In this document: positions 7,906 through 16,375 of the stretch, piece after piece
How positions within the stretch are numbered: position 1 is the first letter of the stretch
Layout of the letters: every line of letters begins with the position of its first letter
Assembly (NCBI RefSeq): GCF_025949695.1
Contig: NZ_JAPDFL010000001.1
Coordinates: forward strand, 974,001-1,038,000
Length of the DNA: 64,000 nt
Source of the DNA: Pararhodobacter zhoushanensis
GTDB taxonomy: Bacteria > Pseudomonadota > Alphaproteobacteria > Rhodobacterales > Rhodobacteraceae
Reading direction: 5' to 3'
The notes under the pieces: model-generated
Told to the model about the DNA's origin: nothing
Databases searched by the model: none
The model's input: the letters and a program-made list of their open reading frames with translations, nothing else
Program-made: the position numbers and the translations under genes

Positions 7906-9891
7906 GTGACCACAACCGCAACGCAACGTGCCCCTGAGGGCGCGCTGGCCTCGGTGCCGGCGCTTTTGGCGCGCAATGCCGTCCAATACGCCAATTCCAC
8001 CGCTTACCGGGAAAAGGAATTCGGTATCTGGCAGTCTTGGACCTGGAAACAGGTTGCCGCCGAGGTCGAGGCGATGGCGCTGGGCTTTCTGGCGCTGGGC
8101 ATGCAGCGCGGTGATTACGTCGCGATCATCGGGCGCAATCGCCCGGCGCTTTATTGGTCGATGGTCGCCGCGCAGCGCGTCGGCGCGATTCCGGTGGCGC
8201 TGTATCAGGACGCGGTGGCCGAAGAGATGGCCTATGTGCTGGAACATTGCGGCGCGCGCTTTGCGATCTGTGGCGATCAAGAGCAGGTCGACAAGGTGAT
8301 CGAGGTGCAGGAAACGGTGCAGGGCATCGAGCAGATCCTGTATCTGGACAAGCGCGGCATGCGCAAATACGACCACGCCAAGATGAACTGGCTGATGGAC
8401 GCGCAAACCGAAGGTCGCGCCGCGCGCAGCCGGCTGGAAGCCGAACTGACCAAGCGCACCGCCGAGCTGACCTACGACAGCACCTGCATCATGCTTTATA
8501 CCTCGGGCACCACCGGCAAGCCCAAGGGCGTCGTGCTGTCGAACCGCAACATCATCGAATCCGCCAAGGCTTCGGCCGCGTTCGACAGCCTGACCTTCCG
8601 GGACGAGATCGTCGCCTATCTGCCGATGGCATGGGTCGGGGATTACATCTTTTCCGTGGGCCAAGCCTATTGGGTGGGGTTCTGCGTGAACTGCCCGGAA
8701 AGTGCGACGACGCTGATGTCGGACCTGCGCGAGATCGGGCCGACCTATTTCTTCTCACCGCCGCGGATCTTCGAGACCATGCTCACCACGGTGATGATCC
8801 GCATGGAGGACGCCAGCAAGACCAAGAAGGGCCTGTTCGACCGCTATATGGCGCTGGCGCGGCGGGTTGGCGGGGCGATTCTGGACGGCAAGCCGGTCAG
8901 CGCCGCCGACCGCATGAACTATCGTCTGGGCGAGGTGCTGGTCTACGGCCCGCTCAAGAACACGCTGGGCCTGACGAATATCCGCGTCGCCTATACTGCC
9001 GGTGAGGCAATCGGGCCGGAGATCTTCGATTTCTACCGCTCGCTGGGCATCAACCTGAAACAGCTCTACGGCCAGACCGAGGCGTCGGTGTTCATCACCC
9101 AGCAGCCGGACGGCGAGGTCCGTTCGGATACCGTGGGCGTTCCCAGCCCCGGCGTTGAGGTCAAGATCGCCGACAGTGGCGAGGTCTTCTACCGCTCGCC
9201 CGGCACGTTCGTCGAGTATTACAAAAACCCCGAATCCACCGCCTCGACCAAGGATGCCGAGGGTTGGGTCGCCACCGGGGACGCCGGGTTCTTCGAGGAA
9301 GGCACCGGGCATCTGCGCATCATCGACCGGGCCAAGGACGTAGGCAAGATGGCCGATGGCCGCCTGTTCGCGCCCAAATATGTTGAGAACAAGCTCAAGT
9401 TCTTCCCCAATATCCTCGAGGCGGTGGTCTTCGGCAATGGCCGCGACCGCTGCGTCGCCTTCGTCAACATCGACCTTGCCGCTGTCGGCAACTGGGCCGA
9501 GCGCAACAACATCGGCTATTCCAGCTATCAGGAACTTGCCGGGCACCCGCAGGTGCTGGACACGATCCAGAGCCATATCGAAGAGGTCAACGCTTCGGTC
9601 GCGCAAGACCCGATGCTGTCGGGCTGCCAGATCCACCGCTTTCTGGTGCTGCACAAGGAACTCGACGCCGATGACGGCGAGATGACCCGCACCCGCAAGG
9701 TCCGCCGCGCCATCGTCGCCGACAAGTTCGCCGACCTGATCGACGGGCTTTATGCCGGGGCCGACACCATCGCGACCGAAACGGCGGTCAGCTACGAGGA
9801 CGGGCGCAAGGGCGTGCTGAAAGCAACCCTGTCGCTGCGCGACGCCAAGGTGTTCGATACCGCCGAAGCGCAGCGGATGGCGGCGGAATAA
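7906..9891 (+). CDS. Long-chain acyl-CoA synthetase (AMP-forming)
   Basis: A 661-residue ANL-superfamily ligase that activates a carboxylic acid to its acyl-CoA via acyl-AMP. The phosphate-binding motif YTSGTTGKPKG is at about residues 199-209, YGQTEA follows near the middle, and TGDAGFFEEGTGHLRIIDRAKD is the adenylate hinge region. The length fits the FadD15-like group. I chose the GTG at 7906 because GGAGGAG lies just upstream; the frame is open to 7804. First gene of a seven-gene same-strand run with a LivFGHMK-type importer, so it probably activates the imported acid. Confidence 0.92.
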   Translation: MTTTATQRAPEGALASVPALLARNAVQYANSTAYREKEFGIWQSWTWKQVAAEVEAMALGFLALGMQRGDYVAIIGRNRPALYWSMVAAQRVGAIPVALYQDAVAEEMAYVLEHCGARFAICGDQEQVDKVIEVQETVQGIEQILYLDKRGMRKYDHAKMNWLMDAQTEGRAARSRLEAELTKRTAELTYDSTCIMLYTSGTTGKPKGVVLSNRNIIESAKASAAFDSLTFRDEIVAYLPMAWVGDYIFSVGQAYWVGFCVNCPESATTLMSDLREIGPTYFFSPPRIFETMLTTVMIRMEDASKTKKGLFDRYMALARRVGGAILDGKPVSAADRMNYRLGEVLVYGPLKNTLGLTNIRVAYTAGEAIGPEIFDFYRSLGINLKQLYGQTEASVFITQQPDGEVRSDTVGVPSPGVEVKIADSGEVFYRSPGTFVEYYKNPESTASTKDAEGWVATGDAGFFEEGTGHLRIIDRAKDVGKMADGRLFAPKYVENKLKFFPNILEAVVFGNGRDRCVAFVNIDLAAVGNWAERNNIGYSSYQELAGHPQVLDTIQSHIEEVNASVAQDPMLSGCQIHRFLVLHKELDADDGEMTRTRKVRRAIVADKFADLIDGLYAGADTIATETAVSYEDGRKGVLKATLSLRDAKVFDTAEAQRMAAE

Positions 9892-9902
9892 GGGGCAGGG
9901 AC

Positions 9903-10724
9903 ATGCTGGACACGCAACAAGACGGCTATCTCACCGCCGACGGTCGCCAGATCGGCCCCGTGGTGCTGGAACTCAAGAACATCACCCTGCGCTTTGGAGG
10001 CGTCGAGGCGATCAAGGACATCTCTTTCGACATCCGCACCGGCGAGGTCCGGGCGATCATCGGGCCGAACGGCGCGGGCAAGTCGTCGATGATGAACGTC
10101 ATCTCGGGGTTCTATAACCCGCAAGAGGGCGACGTGATCTACAAGGGCTACAAGCGGGCAAAGATGGCCCCCTATCAGGTGGCCCGCACCGGCATCGCGC
10201 GGACCTTCCAGAACATCGCGCTGTTCGAGGGCATGTCGGTTCTCGACAACATCATGACCGGGCGCATGAACCTGATGAAAACCGGGTTCCTCAGTCAGGC
10301 GCTGTGGTGGGGCCGTGCCGCGCGCGAGGAAGACGAGCACCGCGCAGCGGTCGAGCGGATCATCGACTTTCTGGAAATCCAGCACATCCGCAAAACCCCG
10401 GTCTCGCGCTTGCCTTACGGGCTGAAAAAGCGCGTGGAACTGGCCCGCGCGCTGGCCGCCGAGCCGCAGATCCTGCTGCTGGACGAACCGATGGCGGGCA
10501 TGAACGTCGAGGAAAAAGAGGACATGAGCCGCTTCATCCTGGATGTGAACGACGAATTCGGCACCACGATCGTGCTGATCGAGCATGACATGGGCGTGGT
10601 CATGGACCTCAGCGACCGCGTGGTGGTGATGGATTACGGCAAGAAGATCGGCGACGGCACACCCGACGAGGTGCGGGGCAATCAGGCCGTCATCGACGCA
10701 TATCTGGGGGTGACGCATGACTGA
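9903..10724 (+). CDS. Branched-chain-type ABC importer, ATPase (LivG-like)
   Basis: A 273-residue cytosolic ATPase. Walker A GPNGAGKSS is at about residues 54-62 and Walker B ILLLDEPMAGMN follows. The signature loop is atypical (LPYGLKKRVELARAL), as usual for the LivG branch, where LxYG replaces LSGG. EHDMGVVMDL is the switch-His region. It begins 11 bases after the ligase stop and precedes the two permeases. Substrate not predictable from the ATPase; flanking CoA ligases suggest a carboxylic acid rather than a branched-chain amino acid. Confidence 0.93.
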   Translation: MLDTQQDGYLTADGRQIGPVVLELKNITLRFGGVEAIKDISFDIRTGEVRAIIGPNGAGKSSMMNVISGFYNPQEGDVIYKGYKRAKMAPYQVARTGIARTFQNIALFEGMSVLDNIMTGRMNLMKTGFLSQALWWGRAAREEDEHRAAVERIIDFLEIQHIRKTPVSRLPYGLKKRVELARALAAEPQILLLDEPMAGMNVEEKEDMSRFILDVNDEFGTTIVLIEHDMGVVMDLSDRVVVMDYGKKIGDGTPDEVRGNQAVIDAYLGVTHD

Positions 10725-10750
10725 CGCTGTGAATTTCGGGGGCAACGGCC

Positions 10751-11737
10751 ATGTCTGATACCGTCCTTTTCGCGCTGGAAGCCGCGGTCAACGGCTTTAC
10801 CGTCGGCATCATGTATTCGCTGGTGGCGCTGGGCTTTGTGTTGATCTTCAAGGCGTCGGGCATCTTCAACTTTGCGCAAGGCGTGATGGCACTGTTCGCG
10901 GCGCTGACGCTGGTCGGCTTTCAGAACGGGCAGGTGCCCTTCGCGCCCTTGATCAACGCAGTCTTCGGCACCTCGGTGCATGACTTCGGGTTCAACATGC
11001 CCAGCCTGCTGGCGATCCCGGCAACGGTGGTGGTGATGGTCGGCATGGCCTGGCTGATCGAGCGGCTGGTGCTGAAGCATCTGGTCAATCAGGAGCCGAT
11101 CATCCTGTTCATGGCGACCATCGGTCTGGCCTTCTTTCTTGAGGGGCTGGGCGACATCATGTGGGGCGCCGAGGTCAAGCGGCTCGACGTCGGCATCCCG
11201 CAGGGCATGTCGGGCGCGGTGGATGACTTCACCTATAACTGGCTTGGCTATGGCTTCTATCTGGACACGCTGAACCTGTGGGCGCTGGTGATCGCCGGGG
11301 TGATGGTGACGGCGCTGGTGATCTTTTCGCAATACACCAAGCAGGGCCGCGCGCTGCGCGCGGTGGCCGATGACCACCAGGCCGCGCTGTCGGTCGGTAT
11401 CTCGCTGCGCTTCATCTGGGTGCTGACGTGGTCGATTGCCGGGATCGTTGCGCTGGTCGCCGGGATCATGTGGGGCTCGAAATCGGGCGTGCAGTTCTCG
11501 CTGTCGCTGATCGCCCTCAAGGCGCTGCCGGTGCTCATTCTGGGCGGGTTCACCTCGATCCCCGGGGCGATCGTCGGCGGGTTGCTGATCGGTGTCGGCG
11601 AAAAGCTGTTCGACTTCTTCATGCAGCCGGTCATCGGCGGCGCGACGGAAAACTGGTTCGCCTATATGCTCGCCCTCGTGTTCCTGCTGTTTCGTCCGCA
11701 GGGCCTGTTCGGCGAAAAGATCATCGAGAGGGTCTGA
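10751..11737 (+). CDS. Branched-chain-type ABC importer, permease (LivH-like)
   Basis: A 328-residue inner-membrane permease of the LivH branch, with about eight hydrophobic segments. NGFTVGIMYSLVALGFVLIFKASGIFNFAQG is the family-typical opening, and GRALRAVADDHQAALSVGI is the cytosolic coupling loop. FTSIPGAIVGGLLIGVGE follows near the C-terminus. A weak GGGGG precedes the ATG. A 13-codon mini-ORF (10717-10758) bridges the livG stop and this start and may couple translation. Confidence 0.93.
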   Translation: MSDTVLFALEAAVNGFTVGIMYSLVALGFVLIFKASGIFNFAQGVMALFAALTLVGFQNGQVPFAPLINAVFGTSVHDFGFNMPSLLAIPATVVVMVGMAWLIERLVLKHLVNQEPIILFMATIGLAFFLEGLGDIMWGAEVKRLDVGIPQGMSGAVDDFTYNWLGYGFYLDTLNLWALVIAGVMVTALVIFSQYTKQGRALRAVADDHQAALSVGISLRFIWVLTWSIAGIVALVAGIMWGSKSGVQFSLSLIALKALPVLILGGFTSIPGAIVGGLLIGVGEKLFDFFMQPVIGGATENWFAYMLALVFLLFRPQGLFGEKIIERV

Positions 11738-11740
11738 CAC

Positions 11741-12817
11741 ATGCTTTACCGTGAAGCGGGCGATTTCAAAACGTCCTACGCCAGCGACAACCAGACCTTT
11801 CCCATCCGGTTTGACCGCGTTGCCTATTGGGTCGTGATGGCCTTCGCCTTTCTGGTGCTGCCCCTGATCATGGGCGATTACTGGGCGAATTCGGTCGTCG
11901 TGCCCTTCCTGATCTATGTGATCGCGGCGCTGGGGCTGAACATCCTGATCGGCTATACCGGCCTTCTGTCGCTGGGAACGGCGGCTTTCATGGCGGTCGG
12001 TGCCTATGCCACCTTCAAGCTGACCACCGCGTTTCCGGGCATGCCGATTTACATCGTGTTCCTGCTCTCGGGGTTGATCACCTCGGCGGTTGGTGTGCTG
12101 TTTGGCCTGCCGTCGCTCAAGATCAAGGGCTTCTATCTGGCCGTTGCCACGCTGGCCGCACAGTTCTTCCTGATCTGGCTGTTCACGCGGGTTGGCTGGT
12201 TCTTCAACTACTCGAGCACCGGGCAGATCTCGATGCCGGAACGCTCGATGTTCGGCGTGCTGATCACCGGGGCTTCGGCCAGTTCGACGGCGGTCTATTT
12301 CACCTGCCTGATCTTCGTGGTCGGCATGGCATGGCTGGCGCGCAACCTGACGCGTGGCACGGTGGGGCGCAGCTGGATGGCGATCCGTGACATGGATATC
12401 GCCGCCGAGATCATCGGGGTGAACCCGCTGATCGCCAAGCTGAGCGCCTTTGCGGTGTCGTCGTTCTTTGTCGGCGTGGCGGGGGCCCTGACCTTCGCCG
12501 TGTATCTGGGCGCGGCCGAGGCCGGGGAAGCCTTCGGCATCAACAAGAGCTTTCTGGTGCTGTTCATGGTGATCATTGGTGGGCTAGGCTCGATCCTGGG
12601 GTCGTTCCTGGGCGCGGCCTTTCTGGTGGTGTTGCCGGTGATCCTGAAACTGCTCTTGGTCGATACACTGGGCTGGCCTGCCGATCTGGCGCGGCACCTT
12701 GAGGTCATGATCATCGGCGCGCTGATCATCATCGTTCTGATCGCCGAGCCGCACGGCATTGCCGCCCTGTGGCGCACGATCAAAGACAAACTACGCCTAT
12801 GGCCCTTCCCGCATTGA
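11741..12817 (+). CDS. Branched-chain-type ABC importer, permease (LivM-like)
   Basis: A 358-residue inner-membrane permease, the LivM partner of the preceding gene. GLNILIGYTGLLSLGTAAFMAVGAY is the LivM hallmark, with GLPSLKIKGFYLAVATLA next. The cytosolic loop SWMAIRDMDIAAEIIGVN resembles the EAA-like loop. The start follows the livH stop by three bases, so the two permeases are translated together. Confidence 0.93.
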   Translation: MLYREAGDFKTSYASDNQTFPIRFDRVAYWVVMAFAFLVLPLIMGDYWANSVVVPFLIYVIAALGLNILIGYTGLLSLGTAAFMAVGAYATFKLTTAFPGMPIYIVFLLSGLITSAVGVLFGLPSLKIKGFYLAVATLAAQFFLIWLFTRVGWFFNYSSTGQISMPERSMFGVLITGASASSTAVYFTCLIFVVGMAWLARNLTRGTVGRSWMAIRDMDIAAEIIGVNPLIAKLSAFAVSSFFVGVAGALTFAVYLGAAEAGEAFGINKSFLVLFMVIIGGLGSILGSFLGAAFLVVLPVILKLLLVDTLGWPADLARHLEVMIIGALIIIVLIAEPHGIAALWRTIKDKLRLWPFPH

Positions 12818-12870
12818 GGAGTGCGGGACGGACCCAAGACCTGAACAATCATCGACTGGGAGGAGAACCA

Positions 12871-14157
12871 ATGAAGATGACCAAACTTGCCGCGGTACTT
12901 GCGGCGACCCTGGTGGCAGCTCCGGCTGTCGCGCAGGATCTGCATTTCCCGATGCTCAACTATCGCACCGGGCCTTTCGCACCGGGCGGCATTCCCTTCG
13001 CCGATGGCTATCAGGATTATCTGACCCTGATCAACCAGCGCGACGGTGGTATCGGCGGCCTGCCGATCCGTACCTCGGAATGCGAAACCGCTTATAACAC
13101 CGAGCGCGGCGTGGAATGCTACGAATCGATCCGCGGTGACAACCCGCTGATCGTCCAGCCGCTGTCGACCGGCATCACCTATCAGCTGATCCCGCGGGTC
13201 ACCGCCGATGGCGTGCCGCTGCACACGATGGGATATGGCCGGACCTCGGCCATGGAAGGCGAAACCTTCCCTTGGGTGTTCAACTATCCGGCCAACTACT
13301 GGGACGGGGCCTCGGTCGCCATCAACCATCTGCTGGCGCAGAACGGGGATTCGCTGGACGGAAAGAAGATCGTTCTGGTCTATCACAACTCGGCCTACGG
13401 TCGTGAGCCGATCCCGACCCTGCAAAGCCTGTCCGAGCGTTATGGCTTTGAACTGGTCGAGATCCCCGTCGACTCGCCGGGTCAGGAGCAGTCCAGCCAA
13501 TGGCTGCAGATCCGTCGTGAGCGTCCGGATTACGTGCTGATGTGGGGCTGGGGCGTGATGAACGCTGTCGCCATTCAGGAAGCCGCCAACATCCGCTTCC
13601 CGATGGAGAACTTCATCGGCATCTGGTGGTCGGGGTCGGAAAACGACGTGATTCCGGTTGGCGCAGGCGCTGATGGGTATACCGCTCTGACCTTCCATGG
13701 CGTCGGGCGCAACTATCCGCTCTATGACGACATCCAGACCTATGTCGTGGATCGCGGGATGGCTGCCGGTAACGGCGACCAGATCGGTTCGGCTGTCTAT
13801 TCGCGTGGTCTCTACGCGGCGATGCTGGCTGTCGAAGCGGCACGCACGGCGCAAGAGCTGGCCGGTCATGCCCAGATCACCCCTGCCGAAATGCGCACCG
13901 GCATGGAGCATCTGTCGATCACCGAAGAGCGTCTCACCGAGCTGGGCCTGCCGAACTTCTCGGCGCCCTTCGATGTGAGCTGCCAGAACCACGGTGGTTC
14001 GGGCGCAGCGATGATGCAGCAATGGGATGCGGACACGCAGACCTGGAGCCTGATCACCGACTGGATCGACGCCGACCGTGAGCTGATCGGTGAACTGGCG
14101 ACTGCGGATGCTGCGGCCTATGCGGCGGAGAACAGCATCACGCCGGGCTGCCTGTAA
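12871..14157 (+). CDS. ABC importer periplasmic substrate-binding protein
   Basis: A 428-residue Leu/Ile/Val-binding-like (periplasmic-binding fold type I) protein. The signal peptide MKMTKLAAVLAATLVAAPAVA is cleaved after residue 21 (AVA|QD). The start at 12871 follows GGGAGGAG; the longer frame to 12769 overlaps livM and is rejected. The mature protein has FAPGGIPFADGY and YHNSAYGREPIPTLQ, typical of this fold. It has several cysteines (for example SECETAYNTERGVEC). It captures the acid substrate for the LivHM permeases. Confidence 0.9.
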   Translation: MKMTKLAAVLAATLVAAPAVAQDLHFPMLNYRTGPFAPGGIPFADGYQDYLTLINQRDGGIGGLPIRTSECETAYNTERGVECYESIRGDNPLIVQPLSTGITYQLIPRVTADGVPLHTMGYGRTSAMEGETFPWVFNYPANYWDGASVAINHLLAQNGDSLDGKKIVLVYHNSAYGREPIPTLQSLSERYGFELVEIPVDSPGQEQSSQWLQIRRERPDYVLMWGWGVMNAVAIQEAANIRFPMENFIGIWWSGSENDVIPVGAGADGYTALTFHGVGRNYPLYDDIQTYVVDRGMAAGNGDQIGSAVYSRGLYAAMLAVEAARTAQELAGHAQITPAEMRTGMEHLSITEERLTELGLPNFSAPFDVSCQNHGGSGAAMMQQWDADTQTWSLITDWIDADRELIGELATADAAAYAAENSITPGCL

Positions 14158-14166
14158 GCCAAGACC

Positions 14167-14192
14167 GGCGGGCGCGCTCATGCGCGCCCGCC
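14167..14192 (+). terminator. Strong hairpin after the substrate-binding-protein gene
   Basis: An 11-bp GC stem (14167-14177 with 14182-14192) on a TCAT loop, ten bases after the stop and without a T-run. More likely a 3'-stabilising or attenuating stem-loop that lifts binding-protein mRNA over the rest of the operon than a full terminator, since livF follows in the same direction. Confidence 0.55.
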
Positions 14193-14228
14193 ACCCCTGC
14201 TCCATGCCCTTTTGACGGAACGCACACC

Positions 14229-15053
14229 ATGTTCGATCACAGCACCGAGTCCGAGACGCTTCTCGAAGTCAACAATATCGAGGTGATCTACAACCACGTG
14301 ATTCTGGTGCTCAAGGGCGTCAGCCTGAACGTCCCCAAGGGCGCGATCACCGCGCTGCTGGGCGGCAACGGGGCGGGCAAGTCGACGACGCTGAAATCCA
14401 TTTCCGGCCTGCTGAAATCCGAACGCGGCGAGATCACCAAAGGGTCGATCCTGTACCGCGGTCAAAGCCTTGCCGGGCGCGACCCGTCCGAACTGGTGCA
14501 GTCCGGCGTCATTCAGGTGATGGAAGGCCGTCACTGTTTCGAACACCTGACCGTTGAGGAAAACCTGCTGACCGGCAGCTACACCCGCAAAGAGGGGCGG
14601 GGCGCCATCGCAGCGGATCTTGAGATGGTCTATGAATATTTCCCGCGCCTGAAGACCCGGCGCAAAAGTCAGGCAGGCTATACCTCGGGCGGTGAACAGC
14701 AGATGGTCGCCATCGGCCGCGCGATGATGGCCCGGCCCGAAACGATTCTGCTGGATGAGCCGTCCATGGGACTGGCCCCGCAGTTGGTCGAGCAGATCTT
14801 CGAGATCGTCAAACGCCTGAACGAAGAGCAGGGCGTGACCTTCCTGCTGGCCGAGCAGAACACCAACGTTGCCCTGCGCTATGCCCACACCGGCTATATT
14901 CTTGAAAACGGGCGCGTCGTGATGGACGGCACGGCCAAGGCCCTGCGCGAAAACCCGGATGTGGCCGAGTTCTATCTGGGCATGTCCGACAAGGGCCGCA
15001 AAAGTTTCCGCGACGTGCGCAGCTATCGCCGCCGCAAGCGTTGGCTGGCATGA
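14229..15053 (+). CDS. Branched-chain-type ABC importer, ATPase (LivF-like)
   Basis: A 274-residue second ATPase. Walker A GGNGAGKST is near residue 47, the signature is TSGGEQQMVAIGRAM, Walker B is TILLDEPSMGLAP, and LLAEQNTNVALRYA is the LivF-type H-loop variant. With the LivG-like ATPase it drives the LivHM permeases. The C-terminus has an added basic tail (RSYRRRKRWLA). Start ATG at 14229. Confidence 0.93.
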   Translation: MFDHSTESETLLEVNNIEVIYNHVILVLKGVSLNVPKGAITALLGGNGAGKSTTLKSISGLLKSERGEITKGSILYRGQSLAGRDPSELVQSGVIQVMEGRHCFEHLTVEENLLTGSYTRKEGRGAIAADLEMVYEYFPRLKTRRKSQAGYTSGGEQQMVAIGRAMMARPETILLDEPSMGLAPQLVEQIFEIVKRLNEEQGVTFLLAEQNTNVALRYAHTGYILENGRVVMDGTAKALRENPDVAEFYLGMSDKGRKSFRDVRSYRRRKRWLA

Positions 15054-15120
15054 GCCAAGCCCTTCGCCCCTCTATCCTCCGCCGTTCCGGCAACAGGGAG
15101 CGGGTAGCCCCGCGAAACAC

Positions 15121-16341
15121 ATGACCAAGACCTTCGATCCGCTCGAAACCCGCTCCGCCGACCAGCGCGCCGCCGATCTGGCCCGCGATCTGCCGGCGCT
15201 GATCGCCCGCGCGCAGACCACCGCAGGCATGGGGCAGACGCTGGCCGGGGTTGATGCCAGCGCGATCACCACGATCGAGTCGCTCGCCTCCCTGCCGGTC
15301 CTGCGCAAATCCGCGCTGGTCGCCGCGCAAGCCAGCGCCGCGCCTTTTGGCGGCTTTGCCGCGCTCAAGACCGCCGAGTTCGACCACATCTTCCAGTCCC
15401 CCGGCCCGATCTATGAGCCGGGGCGCGCCACCGCCGACTGGTGGCGTCTGGGCCGGTTCCTGGCCGCCTCGGGCATCGGGCGCGGCGATATCGTGCAGAA
15501 CTGCTTCTCGTATCATCTGGTCCCGGCGGGCATGATGTTCGAGAACGGCGCGCGCGCTGTCGGTGCCGCCGTGCTGCCTGCCGGCACAGGCCAGACCGAG
15601 CTGCAGGTCCGCGCCGCCCGCGACATCGGCACGACGGCCTATGCCGGAACGCCCGATTTTCTGAAGATCATTCTGGATAAAGCCGACGAGATGGGCGAGC
15701 GCCTGTCGATCACCAAAGCCGTTGTCGGCGGCGGTGCGCTGTTCCCCAGCCTGCGCCAGTTCTATGCCGACCGCGGCATCACCTGCCGCCAATGCTATGC
15801 CACCGCCGATCTGGGCAACGTCGCCTATGAGACCGACGCGATGGAGGGCATGATCATCGGCGACGGTGTCGTGGTCGAGATCGTCCGTCCCGGCACCGGC
15901 GATCCCGTGCCGCATGGTGAGGTGGGTGAGGTCGTCGTGACCACGCTCAACGCCGATTACCCGCTGGTGCGCTTCGCCACCGGCGATCTGAGCGCCATCA
16001 TGCCCGGTCTCAGCCCCTGCGGGCGCACCAATCTGCGCATCAAGGGCTGGATGGGCCGCGCCGATCAGACGACCAAGATCAAGGGGATGTTCGTGCGCCC
16101 CGAGCAGGTCGCCGATTTCGTCAGCCACCACGATGAGGTTGCCCGCGCCCGCGTCATCGCCACCCGCGAGGGCGAAAAGGATGTGATGACGGTGCGGATT
16201 GAAACCAGAGCGTCCAATCCCGCGTTGTATGAGACGACATTGATGAATACGCTGAAATTGCGGGGCAAGGTTGAGCTCGTACCGCCCGGGACCCTGCCCA
16301 ATGACGGCAAGGTGATCGAGGATCTGCGGTCCTACGAGTAA
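15121..16341 (+). CDS. Phenylacetate-CoA ligase family (PaaK-like) enzyme
   Basis: A 406-residue AMP-forming ligase of the PaaK branch. Family traits are FQSPGPIYEPG near the substrate region, GGGALFPSLRQFYADRGI, QCYATADLGNVAYE in the YGxTE position, and FATGDLSA with KIKGMFVRPEQV in the C-terminal hinge. PaaK itself acts on aryl-acetic acids; this member's substrate is unknown. The start at 15121 is preferred over the upstream in-frame starts that overlap livF. It closes the importer operon, so two CoA-forming enzymes bracket one transporter. Confidence 0.85.
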   Translation: MTKTFDPLETRSADQRAADLARDLPALIARAQTTAGMGQTLAGVDASAITTIESLASLPVLRKSALVAAQASAAPFGGFAALKTAEFDHIFQSPGPIYEPGRATADWWRLGRFLAASGIGRGDIVQNCFSYHLVPAGMMFENGARAVGAAVLPAGTGQTELQVRAARDIGTTAYAGTPDFLKIILDKADEMGERLSITKAVVGGGALFPSLRQFYADRGITCRQCYATADLGNVAYETDAMEGMIIGDGVVVEIVRPGTGDPVPHGEVGEVVVTTLNADYPLVRFATGDLSAIMPGLSPCGRTNLRIKGWMGRADQTTKIKGMFVRPEQVADFVSHHDEVARARVIATREGEKDVMTVRIETRASNPALYETTLMNTLKLRGKVELVPPGTLPNDGKVIEDLRSYE

Positions 16342-16345
16342 CCTG

Positions 16346-16374
16346 AAAGCCTCCGCTCTTAAGGGAGGTTTTTT
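16346..16374 (+). terminator. Terminator hairpin that contains the next gene's Shine-Dalgarno
   Basis: AAAGCCTCC (16346-16354) pairs with GGAGGTTTT (16364-16372, one G-T pair), with two more T after it: an intrinsic terminator for the importer operon. The GGGAGG at 16363-16368 is also the Shine-Dalgarno of the ATG at 16376, so read-through RNA would hide that site. Confidence 0.65.
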
Positions 16375-16375
16375 G

